A program made the position numbers and the translations under genes. Below are positions 26,644-36,292 of a DNA stretch of 64,000 nucleotides, in pieces. The notes beneath the pieces were generated by a model. The model was not told the DNA's origin and searched no databases. It was given only the letters and a program-made list of their open reading frames with translations. How positions within the stretch are numbered: position 1 is the first letter of the stretch; every line of letters begins with the position of its first letter. The DNA comes from Scrofimicrobium sp. R131. GTDB taxonomy: Bacteria; Actinomycetota; Actinomycetes; Actinomycetales; Actinomycetaceae. The stretch is taken from assembly GCF_040256745.1 (NCBI RefSeq), contig NZ_CP138335.1, forward strand, positions 868,001 through 932,000. Direction: 5' to 3'.

Positions 26644-26652
26644 GGACACCCC

Positions 26653-27210
26653 ATGATTGATGACATTCTTTTGGATGCCGAAGAAAAAATGGAGAAAGCG
26701 GTCGAGGCGACCGCGGGCGACTTTGCCAACATTCGCACCGGGCGGGCCAACCCGGGCATGTTCACCGAACTGCTGGTGGACTACTACGGGGCGCCCACTC
26801 CGCTGCAGCAGCTGGCTTCGGTCAACATTCCTGAAGCCCGGACCGTGCTGATCTCGCCCTTTGATCGCAGTGCCACCAACGACATTATTGCCGCCATTGT
26901 GGCGGCTGACCTGGGGGTTAACCCCAACGATGACGGCAAGGTCATCCGGGTCACCCTCCCGATCCTGACCGAGGAGCGCCGGCGCGAGTACGTCAAGCAA
27001 GCCAAGGGACGCGCCGAAGATGGGCGGGTCCAGATCCGGGGGATGCGGCGCAAAGCCAAAGACCTGTTGGATCGCCTCAAGAAGGACGGCGAAGCGGGCG
27101 AGGACGAAGTCGATCGCGGCGAGAAGTCCCTCGAGGCTTTGACCAAGCAGTACACTGACAAGATTGACCGGCTGCTGGAGGCCAAAGAGGCCGACCTGAT
27201 GGAGGTCTGA
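26653..27210 (+). CDS. frr: Ribosome recycling factor
   Basis: RRF (185 residues) releases ribosomes after termination together with EF-G. The sequence spans the normal family length, with EKMEKAVEATAGDFANIRTGRANP, DRSATNDIIAAI and a coiled-coil-forming C-terminus rich in Lys and Glu. cdsA follows after nine bases. Confidence 0.97.
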   Translation: MIDDILLDAEEKMEKAVEATAGDFANIRTGRANPGMFTELLVDYYGAPTPLQQLASVNIPEARTVLISPFDRSATNDIIAAIVAADLGVNPNDDGKVIRVTLPILTEERRREYVKQAKGRAEDGRVQIRGMRRKAKDLLDRLKKDGEAGEDEVDRGEKSLEALTKQYTDKIDRLLEAKEADLMEV

Positions 27211-27219
27211 CCTCAAACG

Positions 27220-28092
27220 ATGCTTAGTCTTTGGCAGGCACCCCCCACGCCCAACTACCAACCGCTCAAGCCTTCGGGCCGGGCGGGACGAAATATGCCC
27301 GCTGCGGTCACCTCGGCGGTGATTCTGCTCGCCGCCCTGGCGATCGCGCTGCTGTTCGCTCGCCCTGTGTTCGTCGGCTTCGTGGCCCTGCTGGTGGTGG
27401 TGGCCTCCTGGGAGGTCGCGGGAGCGTTTGCCCGCAAGGGTCTGGTCGTGATGCTGCCACCCATCTATCTGGGCGGAATCGCGATGGTCCTGACCGGGGC
27501 CTTCGTCAGCTCCTTCTGGGTGATGGCCAGCCTGTCGCTGACTTTCTGCGCGATCGTAATCTGGCGTCTGGCGTCGACCAAGCTCGAATCGTCCGCGGTG
27601 ATGGATATCCTGGCCTCGGTCTTCGTCGCGGTCTACATTCCGTTCACCGCCTCCTTTGTGGCGTTGATTTCTGAGCGCTCGGTCTCCGTCTGGCCGGTAG
27701 CTTTCTTCGTCATCATTGTGGTCTGCAATGATCTGGGTGGTTGGATGGCCGGAATCATGTTCGGGCGCCATCCGATGGCTCCGAAACTGTCGCCAAAGAA
27801 GTCGTGGGAGGGCTTTGCCGGCTCGGTTATTCTCACCACTTTGGCGGGCGTGGGATCTACTTTTGTTCTCGAAATTCCCTGGTGGTGGGGGATCCTCTTC
27901 GGCATCTTCGCGGCGGGTCTGGGCACCCTTGGGGACCTGCTGGAATCGTTGATCAAACGCGAAGTTGGCTTGAAGGACATGTCGGCCATCGTGCCCGGCC
28001 ACGGTGGGCTGATGGACCGGCTCGACTCGATTCTTTTCGCGGCCCCGGCATTCTACTTCCTGTTTGCGTTGGCGCTAGGGTGGATGGGATGA
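27220..28092 (+). CDS. cdsA: Phosphatidate cytidylyltransferase
   Basis: This membrane enzyme of 290 residues makes CDP-diacylglycerol from phosphatidate and CTP, the precursor of phosphatidylinositol and phosphatidylglycerol. It has about seven membrane segments. The signature near the C-terminus is GLKDMSAIVPGHGGLMDRLDS. The N-terminal 25 residues are hydrophilic, so ATG 27295 could be an alternative start. Its ATGA overlap with rlmN suggests coupling. Confidence 0.93.
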   Translation: MLSLWQAPPTPNYQPLKPSGRAGRNMPAAVTSAVILLAALAIALLFARPVFVGFVALLVVVASWEVAGAFARKGLVVMLPPIYLGGIAMVLTGAFVSSFWVMASLSLTFCAIVIWRLASTKLESSAVMDILASVFVAVYIPFTASFVALISERSVSVWPVAFFVIIVVCNDLGGWMAGIMFGRHPMAPKLSPKKSWEGFAGSVILTTLAGVGSTFVLEIPWWWGILFGIFAAGLGTLGDLLESLIKREVGLKDMSAIVPGHGGLMDRLDSILFAAPAFYFLFALALGWMG

Positions 28093-29267
28093 ACCAGTTA
28101 GCGAGAGAAGTTCGCCCCACCGATCAGCCACCCGAGGGTGCCACCGATCCGCAGGCGCGCCCAGTTCTGTCCTTCACCGCTAAGCGCCGCGGCAAGCCGC
28201 CGGTGCACCTGGCGGATTTGACCGGGGCCGAACGGCGAGACTGGTTCAAAGAGCAGGGCCTGCCCGGGTTTCGGGCGGACCAGCTGTCCCGGCACTACTT
28301 TGGGCACAACCTGACCGCGAAGATGACGGACGTTCCGGTTTCGCTGCCGAAAGAGACGTTCCTGCCAGAGTTGATCACCCTGGCGCACGAGCAGCAAGCA
28401 GACGGTGGAGAGACCATCAAACACCTGTGGTCGCTCTACGATCACGCCCGGGTTGAAAGCGTGCTGATGCGCTACCCGGGGCGTACCACCCTGTGCGTCT
28501 CTTCGCAGGCCGGGTGCGGGATGGCCTGTCCGTTCTGCGCCACCGGCCAGATGGGCCTGACGCGGAACCTCTCTGCCGGCGAGATCATTGAGCAGGTGCG
28601 CCAGGCTCGGATTGCCTGCGAAACCGGTCAGCTGGCCGGCGGCCCCACCCACCTGACCAACGTGGTCTTCATGGGGATGGGGGAACCGTTGGCCAACTGG
28701 AAGGCGCTGAAAGCCGCCCTGCACCGGCTGATTGATCCGGCCCCGGAGGGGTTCAACCTGTCGGCGCGCAACGTCACCGTTTCCACGGTGGGTTTGGTTC
28801 CCGGGATCGGGAAGTTGGCGGACGAGGGGTTGCCGGTCACCCTGGCAGTTTCCCTGCACGCCCCGGACGACGACCTGCGGGACGAACTGATTCCGATCAA
28901 CTCGCGCTGGAAGGTGGGGGAGCTGCTGGACGCGGCTCGCACCTATTTCGTTCGGACCGGCCGGCGGGTCTCGATCGAGTACGCGCTGATCAAAGACATG
29001 AACGATCAGCAGTGGCGAGCTCAACTGCTGGCGGATGAGCTGAACCGTCGCGGGCACGGCTGGGCCCACGTGAACCCAATTCCACTCAACCCGACCCCTG
29101 GAACCATCTGGACCGCTTCGACTAAGGCCGCGCAGGACCAGTTTGTGGCCACGTTGCGGGCGGCCGGAATCAGGACCTCCATCCGGGACACCCGCGGCGC
29201 CGACATCGACGGAGCCTGTGGTCAGCTAGCCACCTCTTGGGCTGAAAAAGACAAGGAGCTGAAGTAA
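28089..29267 (+). CDS. rlmN: Dual-specificity 23S rRNA/tRNA methyltransferase RlmN
   Basis: RlmN is a radical-SAM enzyme that methylates A2503 of 23S rRNA and A37 of certain tRNAs at C2. The 392-residue protein has the cluster motif CGMACPFCATGQMG, the downstream GMGEPLANW, and the C-terminal PTPGTIWTAS and DTRGADIDGACGQLA with the conserved Cys. ATG 28089 overlaps the cdsA stop. The next gene starts on its last base (TAATG). Confidence 0.96.
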   Translation: MNQLAREVRPTDQPPEGATDPQARPVLSFTAKRRGKPPVHLADLTGAERRDWFKEQGLPGFRADQLSRHYFGHNLTAKMTDVPVSLPKETFLPELITLAHEQQADGGETIKHLWSLYDHARVESVLMRYPGRTTLCVSSQAGCGMACPFCATGQMGLTRNLSAGEIIEQVRQARIACETGQLAGGPTHLTNVVFMGMGEPLANWKALKAALHRLIDPAPEGFNLSARNVTVSTVGLVPGIGKLADEGLPVTLAVSLHAPDDDLRDELIPINSRWKVGELLDAARTYFVRTGRRVSIEYALIKDMNDQQWRAQLLADELNRRGHGWAHVNPIPLNPTPGTIWTASTKAAQDQFVATLRAAGIRTSIRDTRGADIDGACGQLATSWAEKDKELK

Positions 29268-29821
29268 TGGCCGAAATATTCCCAAAGGCGGGTCTACTGC
29301 GGCGCGGATATGATCGCGAGACCGTGGATCAGTTTTTCGCTCAGGCTCGCGCCGCCTATGAGGGCGGCATTCCCGCGGAGCAGTTCTCTGCCTCCCAGGT
29401 GCGCCAGGCGTCCTTCGAGCTTCGGCGCGGCGGCTACGACACCCGCTCGGTCGACTCCGCCCTGAACCGCTTGGAGGCGGCCTTCACCCAGCGCGACAAG
29501 GTGGACTACATTTCGGTGAACGGTGAGGCCAACTGGTACGCCAAAGTAGCTGAGTCGGCGACCACCCTCTACCCGCGGCTGCTGCGCCCCGATGGCGCCC
29601 GTTTTTCTCACCCCCCGCGCGGAGAGAAGGGCTACCGGACCGACGAAGTCGACGCGCTCATGCATCGGATCACTCTGTTCTTTGATCAGAACCAACCTCT
29701 GACGGTGGGGGATGTTCGCCTGGCCCTGTTCCACAGTGCCAAGGGAGAGAAAGCCTACCGAGAAGACCAGGTAGACGCCTACCTGGGCCGGGTCGTTGAG
29801 ATCATCCTCGCCGCCTCATGA
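29267..29821 (+). CDS. DivIVA-domain repeat protein
   Basis: The 184-residue protein contains four DivIVA-like short motifs: GYDRETVDQFF (from residue 14), GYDTRSVDSALNRL (56), GYRTDEVDALMHRI (122) and AYREDQVDAYLGRV (163). Spacing within each pair is nearly equal (42 and 41), which indicates an internal duplication. DivIVA motifs target curved membranes or polar growth machinery. The DivIVA repeat family in actinobacteria has no settled function. It has no long coiled coil and no membrane segment. Neighbours are rlmN and dxr, with overlaps at both ends. Confidence 0.85.
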   Translation: MAEIFPKAGLLRRGYDRETVDQFFAQARAAYEGGIPAEQFSASQVRQASFELRRGGYDTRSVDSALNRLEAAFTQRDKVDYISVNGEANWYAKVAESATTLYPRLLRPDGARFSHPPRGEKGYRTDEVDALMHRITLFFDQNQPLTVGDVRLALFHSAKGEKAYREDQVDAYLGRVVEIILAAS

Positions 29822-30996
29822 AGCTGGTCATCCTGGGCTCAACCGGGTCAATCGGGACCCAGGCCCTCAACGTGGTGCGGTCACATCCGGATCAGTTCGA
29901 GGTGGTGGCCCTCGCCGCGGGTGGCTCCCAGCCTGAGCTGCTGGCCCAGCAAGTTCGGGAGTTCTCTCCCGAGCGGGTGGCGCTGGGAACAGGGGAGTTG
30001 GCAGACCTGTCTGCCGCTTTTCCCCAGGTTGAGTTTTCCCTCGGGCCCGAAGCGGTGGAGGAGCTGGCCGGTTCCTATCCGGAGGCGACCGTCCTCAACG
30101 GCATCACCGGGGGTGTGGGCCTCGGCTCGACCCTGGCTGCCCTCGCGGCCGGCAGCACTCTGGCCTTGGCCAATAAGGAATCACTGGTGGTGGGCGGCTC
30201 CCTGGTTCGACAGGCCATGCGCCGGCCCGGCCAGATCATCCCGGTCGACTCCGAGCATTCGGCGATTGCTCAGGCACTGCTGGCCGGCGTTCACCACCGG
30301 GGGCTGGTTAGCCCCGTGGTTGACGGACGCTCCGAGCTGTCCCAGATCGTCCTGACCGCCTCGGGCGGTCCATTTCGCGGCCGCAGCCGGGCCGAGCTGA
30401 CCGGGGTGACCCCGGAGCAGGCCCTGGCTCACCCCACCTGGAGCATGGGTCCGATGGTGACCATCAACTCGTCCACTCTGATGAACAAGGGGTTGGAGCT
30501 GATCGAGGCGGCCCTCCTGTTTGACGTGGCCCCGGCTCAGATTGTACCCGTGATTCACCCGCAGTCGATCGTGCACTCGATGGTCACCTGGGAGGACGGA
30601 TCCACCATCGCCCAGGCGGCGCCGCCCAACATGGAGGTGCCGATCGCGCTGGGACTGGACTGGCCGCACCACCATCCCGGGGTTGGGGTTCCGCTGACCT
30701 GGGATCAGGCCCAGTCGTGGACTTTTGAGCCGATCGACCCGCAGGTGTTTCCCGCCCTCGACCTGGCCGCGCAAGCCCTAGCCGCCTCGGCCACCCACCC
30801 GGCCGTATTGAACGCGGCCAACGAGGTGGCGGTGGAAGCGTTCCTGGCGGGGCGCCTGTCCTGGCTCTCCATTGTGGACGCGGTCCGCGATGCCGTCGAA
30901 GCGCATCCCGGCCAGAGCAACCCCACCCGCGCTGAGATCGAAGAGATCCAAGCCTGGGCTGTGGCCCGAGCCCGAGCGTACGTGGCGGCCCACTAA
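29818..30996 (+). CDS. dxr: 1-deoxy-D-xylulose 5-phosphate reductoisomerase
   Basis: Dxr (392 residues) makes MEP, the second step of the non-mevalonate isoprenoid pathway, using NADPH. The NADPH-binding start is LVILGSTGSIGTQALNVV. PVDSEHSAIAQAL, TASGGPFRGRSR and WSMGPMVTINSSTLMNKGLELIEA are the metal- and substrate-binding motifs. It is followed directly by rseP and then ispG, a conserved actinobacterial cluster. Confidence 0.97.
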   Translation: MKLVILGSTGSIGTQALNVVRSHPDQFEVVALAAGGSQPELLAQQVREFSPERVALGTGELADLSAAFPQVEFSLGPEAVEELAGSYPEATVLNGITGGVGLGSTLAALAAGSTLALANKESLVVGGSLVRQAMRRPGQIIPVDSEHSAIAQALLAGVHHRGLVSPVVDGRSELSQIVLTASGGPFRGRSRAELTGVTPEQALAHPTWSMGPMVTINSSTLMNKGLELIEAALLFDVAPAQIVPVIHPQSIVHSMVTWEDGSTIAQAAPPNMEVPIALGLDWPHHHPGVGVPLTWDQAQSWTFEPIDPQVFPALDLAAQALAASATHPAVLNAANEVAVEAFLAGRLSWLSIVDAVRDAVEAHPGQSNPTRAEIEEIQAWAVARARAYVAAH

Positions 30997-32204
30997 TGTT
31001 CCTCCTGGGCATCCTGGCCCTGATCGTGGGCTTGATTATTTCGGTTGCACTGCACGAACTTGGCCACCTGATGCCGGCCAAGAAGTTCGGGGCGCTCGTA
31101 CCTGAGTACTGGGTCGGCTTTGGCCCCACCCTGTACCAGCGCCGGGTCGGGGGCACCACCTACGGGATCAAAGCGATCCTCCTGGGTGGGTACGTGCGAA
31201 TCCTCGGCATGTTCCCACCGGGGAAAACGGCTGGTCACCGGCGCACCCTGGTCGAGGAAGCGCGTCTTCAGTCGGCGGAAGAACTGGCGGCCGCCCGGCG
31301 CCAGGGCTTGACCGGCACCCCCTTCTACCAGTTGGGTACCGGCCAGAAGCTCATCATCATGCTGGGCGGGCCGGTGATGAACCTGCTCCTGTCGTTCATT
31401 CTGACCGGGATCGTGGTGACGGGAATTGGGTGGCAGCAGCCCACCACCACCGTTTCCGACGTGGTGTCCACCACCACCGAACTGGGCCTGACCGGCGACA
31501 GCGCCCCCACCCCCGCAAGTTCAGCCGGGCTGCAGGCCGGTGACCAGATCGTCGCCTGGGACGGACACCCGGTCGAGGACTGGAGCCAACTGCAAACCCT
31601 GATGGAGACCGCGCCCTCGCAGGTGACGGTGGACCGAGCGGGCCAACGCCTCGAACTGGACATTACCCCGTTGGCCACGGACCAGGGCCCCAAAATTGGT
31701 ATTTTCCCCGAGCTGGAGCGTGTCCACGGCACCGTCGGCCAGGCCGCCTCGGCCGCCACCGGGCTGCTAACCGGCACCGTCCAGGCGCTGGTGACCCTGC
31801 CGGCCAACCTGTGGGAGCTGACGACCGAGCTGGCCACCGACGCCCCGCGCGACCCGGCCGGCGCCGTCTCGGTGGTGGGGGTGGCCCGACTGGCGGGCGA
31901 AGTCTCCACCGTTAGCTCCGGGCTCGAGCGGGTCTCCATGCTGCTGTCCCTGCTGGCGTCGCTGAACATGGCCCTCTTCGTCTTCAATCTGATTCCACTG
32001 CCCCCACTCGATGGGGGACACGTGGCCGGGGCCCTTTGGGGTGGTGTGCGAAACCTGTGGGCTCGCCTGCGACGCCAACCCCGCCCAGCTCCGGTCGACA
32101 CCGCGAAAATGGTTCCGCTCAGCTACGGCGTCTTCCTGGTGCTGATCGTCATGTCCTTGATCCTGATGGCAGCGGACATCATAAAGCCGTTGGAGCTGTT
32201 CTGA
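30996..32204 (+). CDS. Site-2 protease-like membrane zinc peptidase (RseP family)
   Basis: This intramembrane metalloprotease of 402 residues has HELGH in the first membrane segment (near residue 20). A PDZ domain lies around 160-225, followed by NLIPLPPLDGGH near the C-terminus, which supplies the third zinc ligand. Such enzymes cleave anti-sigma factors or signal-peptide remnants; the target is unknown here. ATG 30996 overlaps the dxr stop by one base. Confidence 0.93.
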   Translation: MFLLGILALIVGLIISVALHELGHLMPAKKFGALVPEYWVGFGPTLYQRRVGGTTYGIKAILLGGYVRILGMFPPGKTAGHRRTLVEEARLQSAEELAAARRQGLTGTPFYQLGTGQKLIIMLGGPVMNLLLSFILTGIVVTGIGWQQPTTTVSDVVSTTTELGLTGDSAPTPASSAGLQAGDQIVAWDGHPVEDWSQLQTLMETAPSQVTVDRAGQRLELDITPLATDQGPKIGIFPELERVHGTVGQAASAATGLLTGTVQALVTLPANLWELTTELATDAPRDPAGAVSVVGVARLAGEVSTVSSGLERVSMLLSLLASLNMALFVFNLIPLPPLDGGHVAGALWGGVRNLWARLRRQPRPAPVDTAKMVPLSYGVFLVLIVMSLILMAADIIKPLELF

Positions 32205-32220
32205 GGGATTGACCTCAACA

Positions 32221-32251
32221 TTGGCCAGTGCGGTCTACCAGGGTAGATAAT
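32221..32251 (+). promoter_or_regulatory. Probable ispG promoter with leaderless start
   Basis: TTGGCC at 32221 and TAGATAAT ending at 32251 are separated by about 17 bases. The GTG start of ispG lies only seven bases beyond the -10, where transcription would begin. No ribosome-binding site precedes the GTG, so a leaderless mRNA is likely. Confidence 0.5.
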
Positions 32252-32257
32252 GGCAGG

Positions 32258-33394
32258 GTGATCAACCTTGGAATGCCTAAAGTGAAGGACACGCCGTTTC
32301 CTCGGCGCAAGACTCGTCTTATCCACGTGGGGGACGTCCCGGTCGGTGGGGGCTCACCCATTTCGGTCCAGTCGATGACCACGACCAAGACCCACGACAT
32401 TGGGGCCACCCTGCAGCAAATTGCGGAGTTGACCGCGGCCGGCTGCGACATCGTTCGAGTGGCGGTGCCGACCGACAAGGATGCGGAAGCCCTGCCAATC
32501 ATTGCCCGGCAGTCCACGATTCCCGTGATCGCCGACATTCACTTTCAGCCGCGCTACGTGTTCGCCGCGATTGAGGCGGGCTGCGGCGCCGTCCGGGTGA
32601 ACCCCGGGAACATCCGCAAGTTTGACGACCAGGTGGCTGAGATTACCAAGGCCGCCAAGGATCACGGTACCTCCCTCCGGATCGGCGTGAACGCCGGCTC
32701 CCTCGACCGCCGGATGTACGACAAATACGGGGGCGCGACCGCGGAGGCGCTGGCGGAGTCAGCCATCTGGGAGGCATCGCTGTTCGAAGAGCACGACTTC
32801 CACGACTTCAAGATCTCGGTCAAGCACCACGACCCGGTCACGATGATTCGGGCCTACGAGATCCTGGCCGATGCGGGGGACTGGCCGCTGCACCTGGGCG
32901 TGACCGAAGCCGGTCCGGCCTTCCAGGGCACCATCAAGTCGGCCACCGCTTTCGGCGCGCTGCTGCGCGAGGGGATTGGCGACACCATTCGGGTTTCGCT
33001 TTCGGCCCCGCCGGTGGAAGAAGTCAAGGTCGGCCTGCAGATCCTCCAGTCGATGGGGCTGCGCGAACGGACCCTTGAGATCGTGTCCTGCCCCTCGTGC
33101 GGTCGGGCGCAGGTGGACGTCTACACCCTGGCCGAAGAGGTAACCGAAGGACTGAAAGACCTGACCGTGCCGCTGCGGGTGGCCGTGATGGGCTGCGTTG
33201 TCAACGGTCCCGGTGAGGCGCGCGAAGCCGACCTCGGGGTCGCGTCCGGCAACGGCAAGGGACAGATCTTCATTCGTGGCCAGGTGGTGGAGACCGTGCC
33301 CGAAGACCAGATCGTTGAGACCCTGATCAAGCACGCCAACCTGTTGGCCGAGGAGATGGGCCTGGGCGAGGGTGAGGTTGAGGTTATTGCGTAA
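32258..33394 (+). CDS. ispG: 4-hydroxy-3-methylbut-2-enyl diphosphate synthase IspG
   Basis: IspG (378 residues) is the [4Fe-4S] enzyme of the penultimate MEP-pathway step. The TIM-barrel start is [13 protein letters not shown]. The iron-sulfur ligands are in [11 protein letters not shown] and [17 protein letters not shown] 32258 gives the family-typical N-terminus (INLGMP) and fits a leaderless transcript; ATG 32273 is an alternative. Confidence 0.95.
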   Translation: MINLGMPKVKDTPFPRRKTRLIHVGDVPVGGGSPISVQSMTTTKTHDIGATLQQIAELTAAGCDIVRVAVPTDKDAEALPIIARQSTIPVIADIHFQPRYVFAAIEAGCGAVRVNPGNIRKFDDQVAEITKAAKDHGTSLRIGVNAGSLDRRMYDKYGGATAEALAESAIWEASLFEEHDFHDFKISVKHHDPVTMIRAYEILADAGDWPLHLGVTEAGPAFQGTIKSATAFGALLREGIGDTIRVSLSAPPVEEVKVGLQILQSMGLRERTLEIVSCPSCGRAQVDVYTLAEEVTEGLKDLTVPLRVAVMGCVVNGPGEAREADLGVASGNGKGQIFIRGQVVETVPEDQIVETLIKHANLLAEEMGLGEGEVEVIA

Positions 33395-33845
33395 GTGGGC
33401 GCTGGCGGCGCTGGGGGCGGGAGCGGCCCTGGCCTATTCTGGCTTTCCTCGTCGTGTAGGGGTGACCCGGTCGCAGGCAGACCTGTCTTTGCCCGGCGAC
33501 CTGCTGCTCCCAACAGCTGACGTGCAGGCGGATCGGGCGCACGAGTTCGGGGCCACTCCGGCCGAGCTTTGGCCCGCCGTGCTGGCGGTGGAGGACCTCT
33601 ACGCCTACCTGTGGGACCGGCCGCTGACGGTGGTGGCAGAGGAGCCGGGAGAACTGCTGATCCTGGCCACCCCCAGCCACCTCGACGACTGGCATGCCAC
33701 TTTGACGGCCGCTCTTCTGCCCAGCACCGACGGGCGCACCGTGGTGCACCTGCGGGAGCGGTATCAGGGGAAGCGTCCCCTGACCGTCACCACGGCGCTG
33801 GCCGCCCCTCTCACCTGGATTCGGATCAGCCGCAGCCTCGCGTGA
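33372..33845 (+). CDS. Small protein with hydrophobic N-terminus and SRPBCC-like region
   Basis: The 157-residue protein starts inside the end of ispG. Its N-terminus ([20 protein letters not shown]) may be a membrane anchor or signal peptide. The stretch from about 52 ([36 protein letters not shown]) resembles the start of SRPBCC or polyketide-cyclase-like ligand-binding domains. Only part of that fold is visible and I do not recognise a specific family. Its role is unknown; position suggests co-expression with ispG. Confidence 0.6.
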   Translation: MRLRLLRKWALAALGAGAALAYSGFPRRVGVTRSQADLSLPGDLLLPTADVQADRAHEFGATPAELWPAVLAVEDLYAYLWDRPLTVVAEEPGELLILATPSHLDDWHATLTAALLPSTDGRTVVHLRERYQGKRPLTVTTALAAPLTWIRISRSLA

Positions 33846-33875
33846 GCGCGTTGGCGTCTCCGGTCCTGCTCACAG

Positions 33876-33881
33876 TAAGGT
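33876..33881 (+). promoter_or_regulatory. Probable -10 element of proS
   Basis: TAAGGT lies seven bases before GTG 33889, and no ribosome-binding site precedes that start, which suggests another leaderless transcript. TTGGCG near 33851 is a possible -35 with 19-base spacing. Confidence 0.4.
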
Positions 33882-33888
33882 TGGAATC

Positions 33889-35664
33889 GTGCTAACTTCA
33901 ATGTCTGATTTGTTTGTCCGGACCCTGCGTGAGGATCCGGCCGAAGCCGAACTAGCCAGCCACAAGCTGCTGCTCCGTGCCGGCTATGTCCGCCGCGTCG
34001 CCCCCGGGATCTACACTTGGCTCCCGCTGGGACTGCGGGTATTGCGCAATGTTGAGCGGATCGTGCGCGAGGAAATGAACCGCGTGGGTGCCCAGGAGGT
34101 GCTGTTCCCGGCTCTGCTGCCGGCCGAACCGTACCGCGCCACCGGGCGCTGGGATGAGTACGGGCCCACCCTGTTCCGTCTGCAGGACCGCCGCCAGGGG
34201 GACTACCTGCTGGCTCCGACGCACGAGGAGATGTTTACCCTGGCCGTGGCCGGGATGTACAACTCTTACAAGGACCTGCCGCTGACGCTGTACCAGATTC
34301 AGACCAAGTACCGCGATGAGGCTCGGCCGCGCGGGGGACTGCTGCGTGGGCGTGAGTTTGTCATGAAGGACGCGTACAGCTTCGACCTGACCGATGAGGG
34401 CCTGGATGAGTCCTATCGGAAGCAGCGCGGAGCCTACCAGGCCATTTTCGAGCGCCTGGGACTGGACTATGTCATCTGCTCGGCCATGGCGGGTGCGATG
34501 GGGGGCTCGAAGTCAGAGGAGTTCCTCCACCCCAGCCCCGTGGGGGAGGACACCTACGTGGTGTCGCCGGGTGGCTACGTAGCCAACGTCGAGGCGGTCA
34601 CCACGCTGTCGCCTGCCGATCAGTCGGTGGAGGGCCTGCCGGAGCCGCGCGAGCTGCCCACCCCCGGGGCGGGCACGATCGAAGCACTGGTCGAGTTGGC
34701 CAACGAGCAGTACCCCCGCTTGGACCGTCCCTGGACGGCAGCCGACACCCTGAAGAACGTGGTCTTTGCGCTCACCTATCCCGACGACCGGCGAGAGCTG
34801 CTGGTGGTGGGCCTGCCCGGCGACCGTGAGGTTGACGAGAAGCGGCTGGAAGTAGCCGTGGCCCCCGCGGAGTTCGAGGTGGCCACCGAAGCGGACTTTG
34901 CGGCCCACCCGGAACTGGTCCAGGGTTACATTGGCCCGACTGTTCTCTCGCCTAACCGGGAGGACGGAGTCCGCTATCTGGTCGATCCGCGGGTGGTGCC
35001 CGGGACGTCCTGGATTACCGGCGCGAACCGGGTTGATCATCACGTCTTCGGACTGGTGATGGGCCGCGATTTTGCCGCGGAGGGGACCATTGAGGCAGCC
35101 GAGGTGCGCGTCGGCGATCCGGCCCCCGACGGGTCGGGCCCCCTGGAGCTGCACCGTGGGATCGAGATTGGCCACATCTTCCAACTGGGCAAGAAGTATG
35201 CCGAAGCGCTGGATTTGAAGGTGTTGGACCAAAACGGCAAGGCCCAGGTGGTAACCATGGGCTCCTACGGGATTGGCGTCTCCCGCGTGATGGCCGCGCT
35301 GGCCGAGTCTTCCTGCGACGATAAGGGGCTGGCCTGGTCGCCGGTCGTCGCGCCGTTCTCCGTCCAGGTGGTCGTGGCCGGGAAGGGCAACGAGTTGGAC
35401 GCGGCGGCCCTGCGTCTGGCGAACTCGCTGGACGATGCGGGACTGGAAGTGCTGCTGGACGATCGGACCGGAATCAGTGCCGGAGTAAAGTTCGCGGATG
35501 CGGAGTTGTTGGGCAACCCCATCATTCTGGTGGTGGGCCGAGGCCTGAAGAACGGCCTGGTGGAGCTGCGGGATCGCCGGAGCGGGGAGCGCCGAGAAAT
35601 TCCGGTTGAGACCGCGGTGGCCGAGACTTTGGCACTGTGGGATCGACTGCGAGGTGAAGGGTAG
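33889..35664 (+). CDS. proS: Prolyl-tRNA synthetase (bacterial type)
   Basis: This class II aminoacyl-tRNA synthetase charges tRNA-Pro. The 591 residues fit the bacterial form with the inserted editing domain (about 220-400) between motifs 2 and 3. Motif 1 surrounds [15 protein letters not shown], motif 2 is [20 protein letters not shown], motif 3 includes [14 protein letters not shown]. The C-terminal anticodon-binding domain has [25 protein letters not shown] 33889 fits a leaderless start; ATG 33901 is an alternative. def follows after four bases. Confidence 0.95.
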   Translation: MLTSMSDLFVRTLREDPAEAELASHKLLLRAGYVRRVAPGIYTWLPLGLRVLRNVERIVREEMNRVGAQEVLFPALLPAEPYRATGRWDEYGPTLFRLQDRRQGDYLLAPTHEEMFTLAVAGMYNSYKDLPLTLYQIQTKYRDEARPRGGLLRGREFVMKDAYSFDLTDEGLDESYRKQRGAYQAIFERLGLDYVICSAMAGAMGGSKSEEFLHPSPVGEDTYVVSPGGYVANVEAVTTLSPADQSVEGLPEPRELPTPGAGTIEALVELANEQYPRLDRPWTAADTLKNVVFALTYPDDRRELLVVGLPGDREVDEKRLEVAVAPAEFEVATEADFAAHPELVQGYIGPTVLSPNREDGVRYLVDPRVVPGTSWITGANRVDHHVFGLVMGRDFAAEGTIEAAEVRVGDPAPDGSGPLELHRGIEIGHIFQLGKKYAEALDLKVLDQNGKAQVVTMGSYGIGVSRVMAALAESSCDDKGLAWSPVVAPFSVQVVVAGKGNELDAAALRLANSLDDAGLEVLLDDRTGISAGVKFADAELLGNPIILVVGRGLKNGLVELRDRRSGERREIPVETAVAETLALWDRLRGEG

Positions 35665-35668
35665 AGCA

Positions 35669-36160
35669 ATGGCGATCAGAGAGATTCGCGTAATTGGGGA
35701 TCCGGTGCTGCGCACACCGTGCGAGTGGATCACCGACATCGACGACCGGGTCAAGTCCCTGGTGGAAGACCTGCTTGAGACCGTCGACATGGATGGGCGC
35801 GCCGGACTGGCCGCCAACCAGATCGGCGTGGGCCTGCGGGCATTCTCGTGGAACATCGACGGCGACATCGGCTACGTGTTGAACCCGAAGCTGGTTGCCA
35901 CCGACACTGAGCACATCCAGGACAATGAGGAGGGGTGCCTGTCGGTTCCCGGCCTCTGGTACCGGACTGAGCGCTCGTGGTACGCCCGGGTCGAGGGAAT
36001 CAACCTGGACGGCAAGCCGGTCGTGGTCGAGGGGGAGGAGCTGATGGCTCGCTGCCTCCAGCACGAGACGGATCACCTGGAGGGCATGATCTACATCGAT
36101 CGGCTGGACCGGGCCACGCGCAAACAGGCCCTGCGGGATATCCGCCAGGCCAACTTTTAG
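35669..36160 (+). CDS. def: Peptide deformylase
   Basis: Def (163 residues) removes the formyl group from nascent proteins. The three metal-site motifs are [18 protein letters not shown] and [12 protein letters not shown] 35669 has GAAGGG upstream, and translation from it matches the family N-terminus ([12 protein letters not shown]). It is co-directional with proS and ends at a strong terminator. Confidence 0.95.
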   Translation: MAIREIRVIGDPVLRTPCEWITDIDDRVKSLVEDLLETVDMDGRAGLAANQIGVGLRAFSWNIDGDIGYVLNPKLVATDTEHIQDNEEGCLSVPGLWYRTERSWYARVEGINLDGKPVVVEGEELMARCLQHETDHLEGMIYIDRLDRATRKQALRDIRQANF

Positions 36161-36167
36161 CAACGCG

Positions 36168-36200
36168 GGCCCCACCGGGTGACAAACCGGTGGGGCCTTT
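36168..36200 (+). terminator. Intrinsic terminator after def
   Basis: GGCCCCACCGG at 36168-36178 pairs with CCGGTGGGGCC at 36187-36197, followed by TTT. The stem is 11 bp with an eight-base loop. Confidence 0.85.
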
Positions 36201-36292
36201 GCCATACTTGTAATTACACCGTGCAGTTTTCGCACTCCGGGGCCTAAGGACGTAGGGGAAGACGAACCTTGGACCAACAACTGGAGGTAGCG

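Noticed and set aside
27741-29267. 508-residue RlmN starting within cdsA
   Set aside because: The first 116 residues are an out-of-frame reading of cdsA; ATG 28089 overlaps the cdsA stop and matches RlmN.
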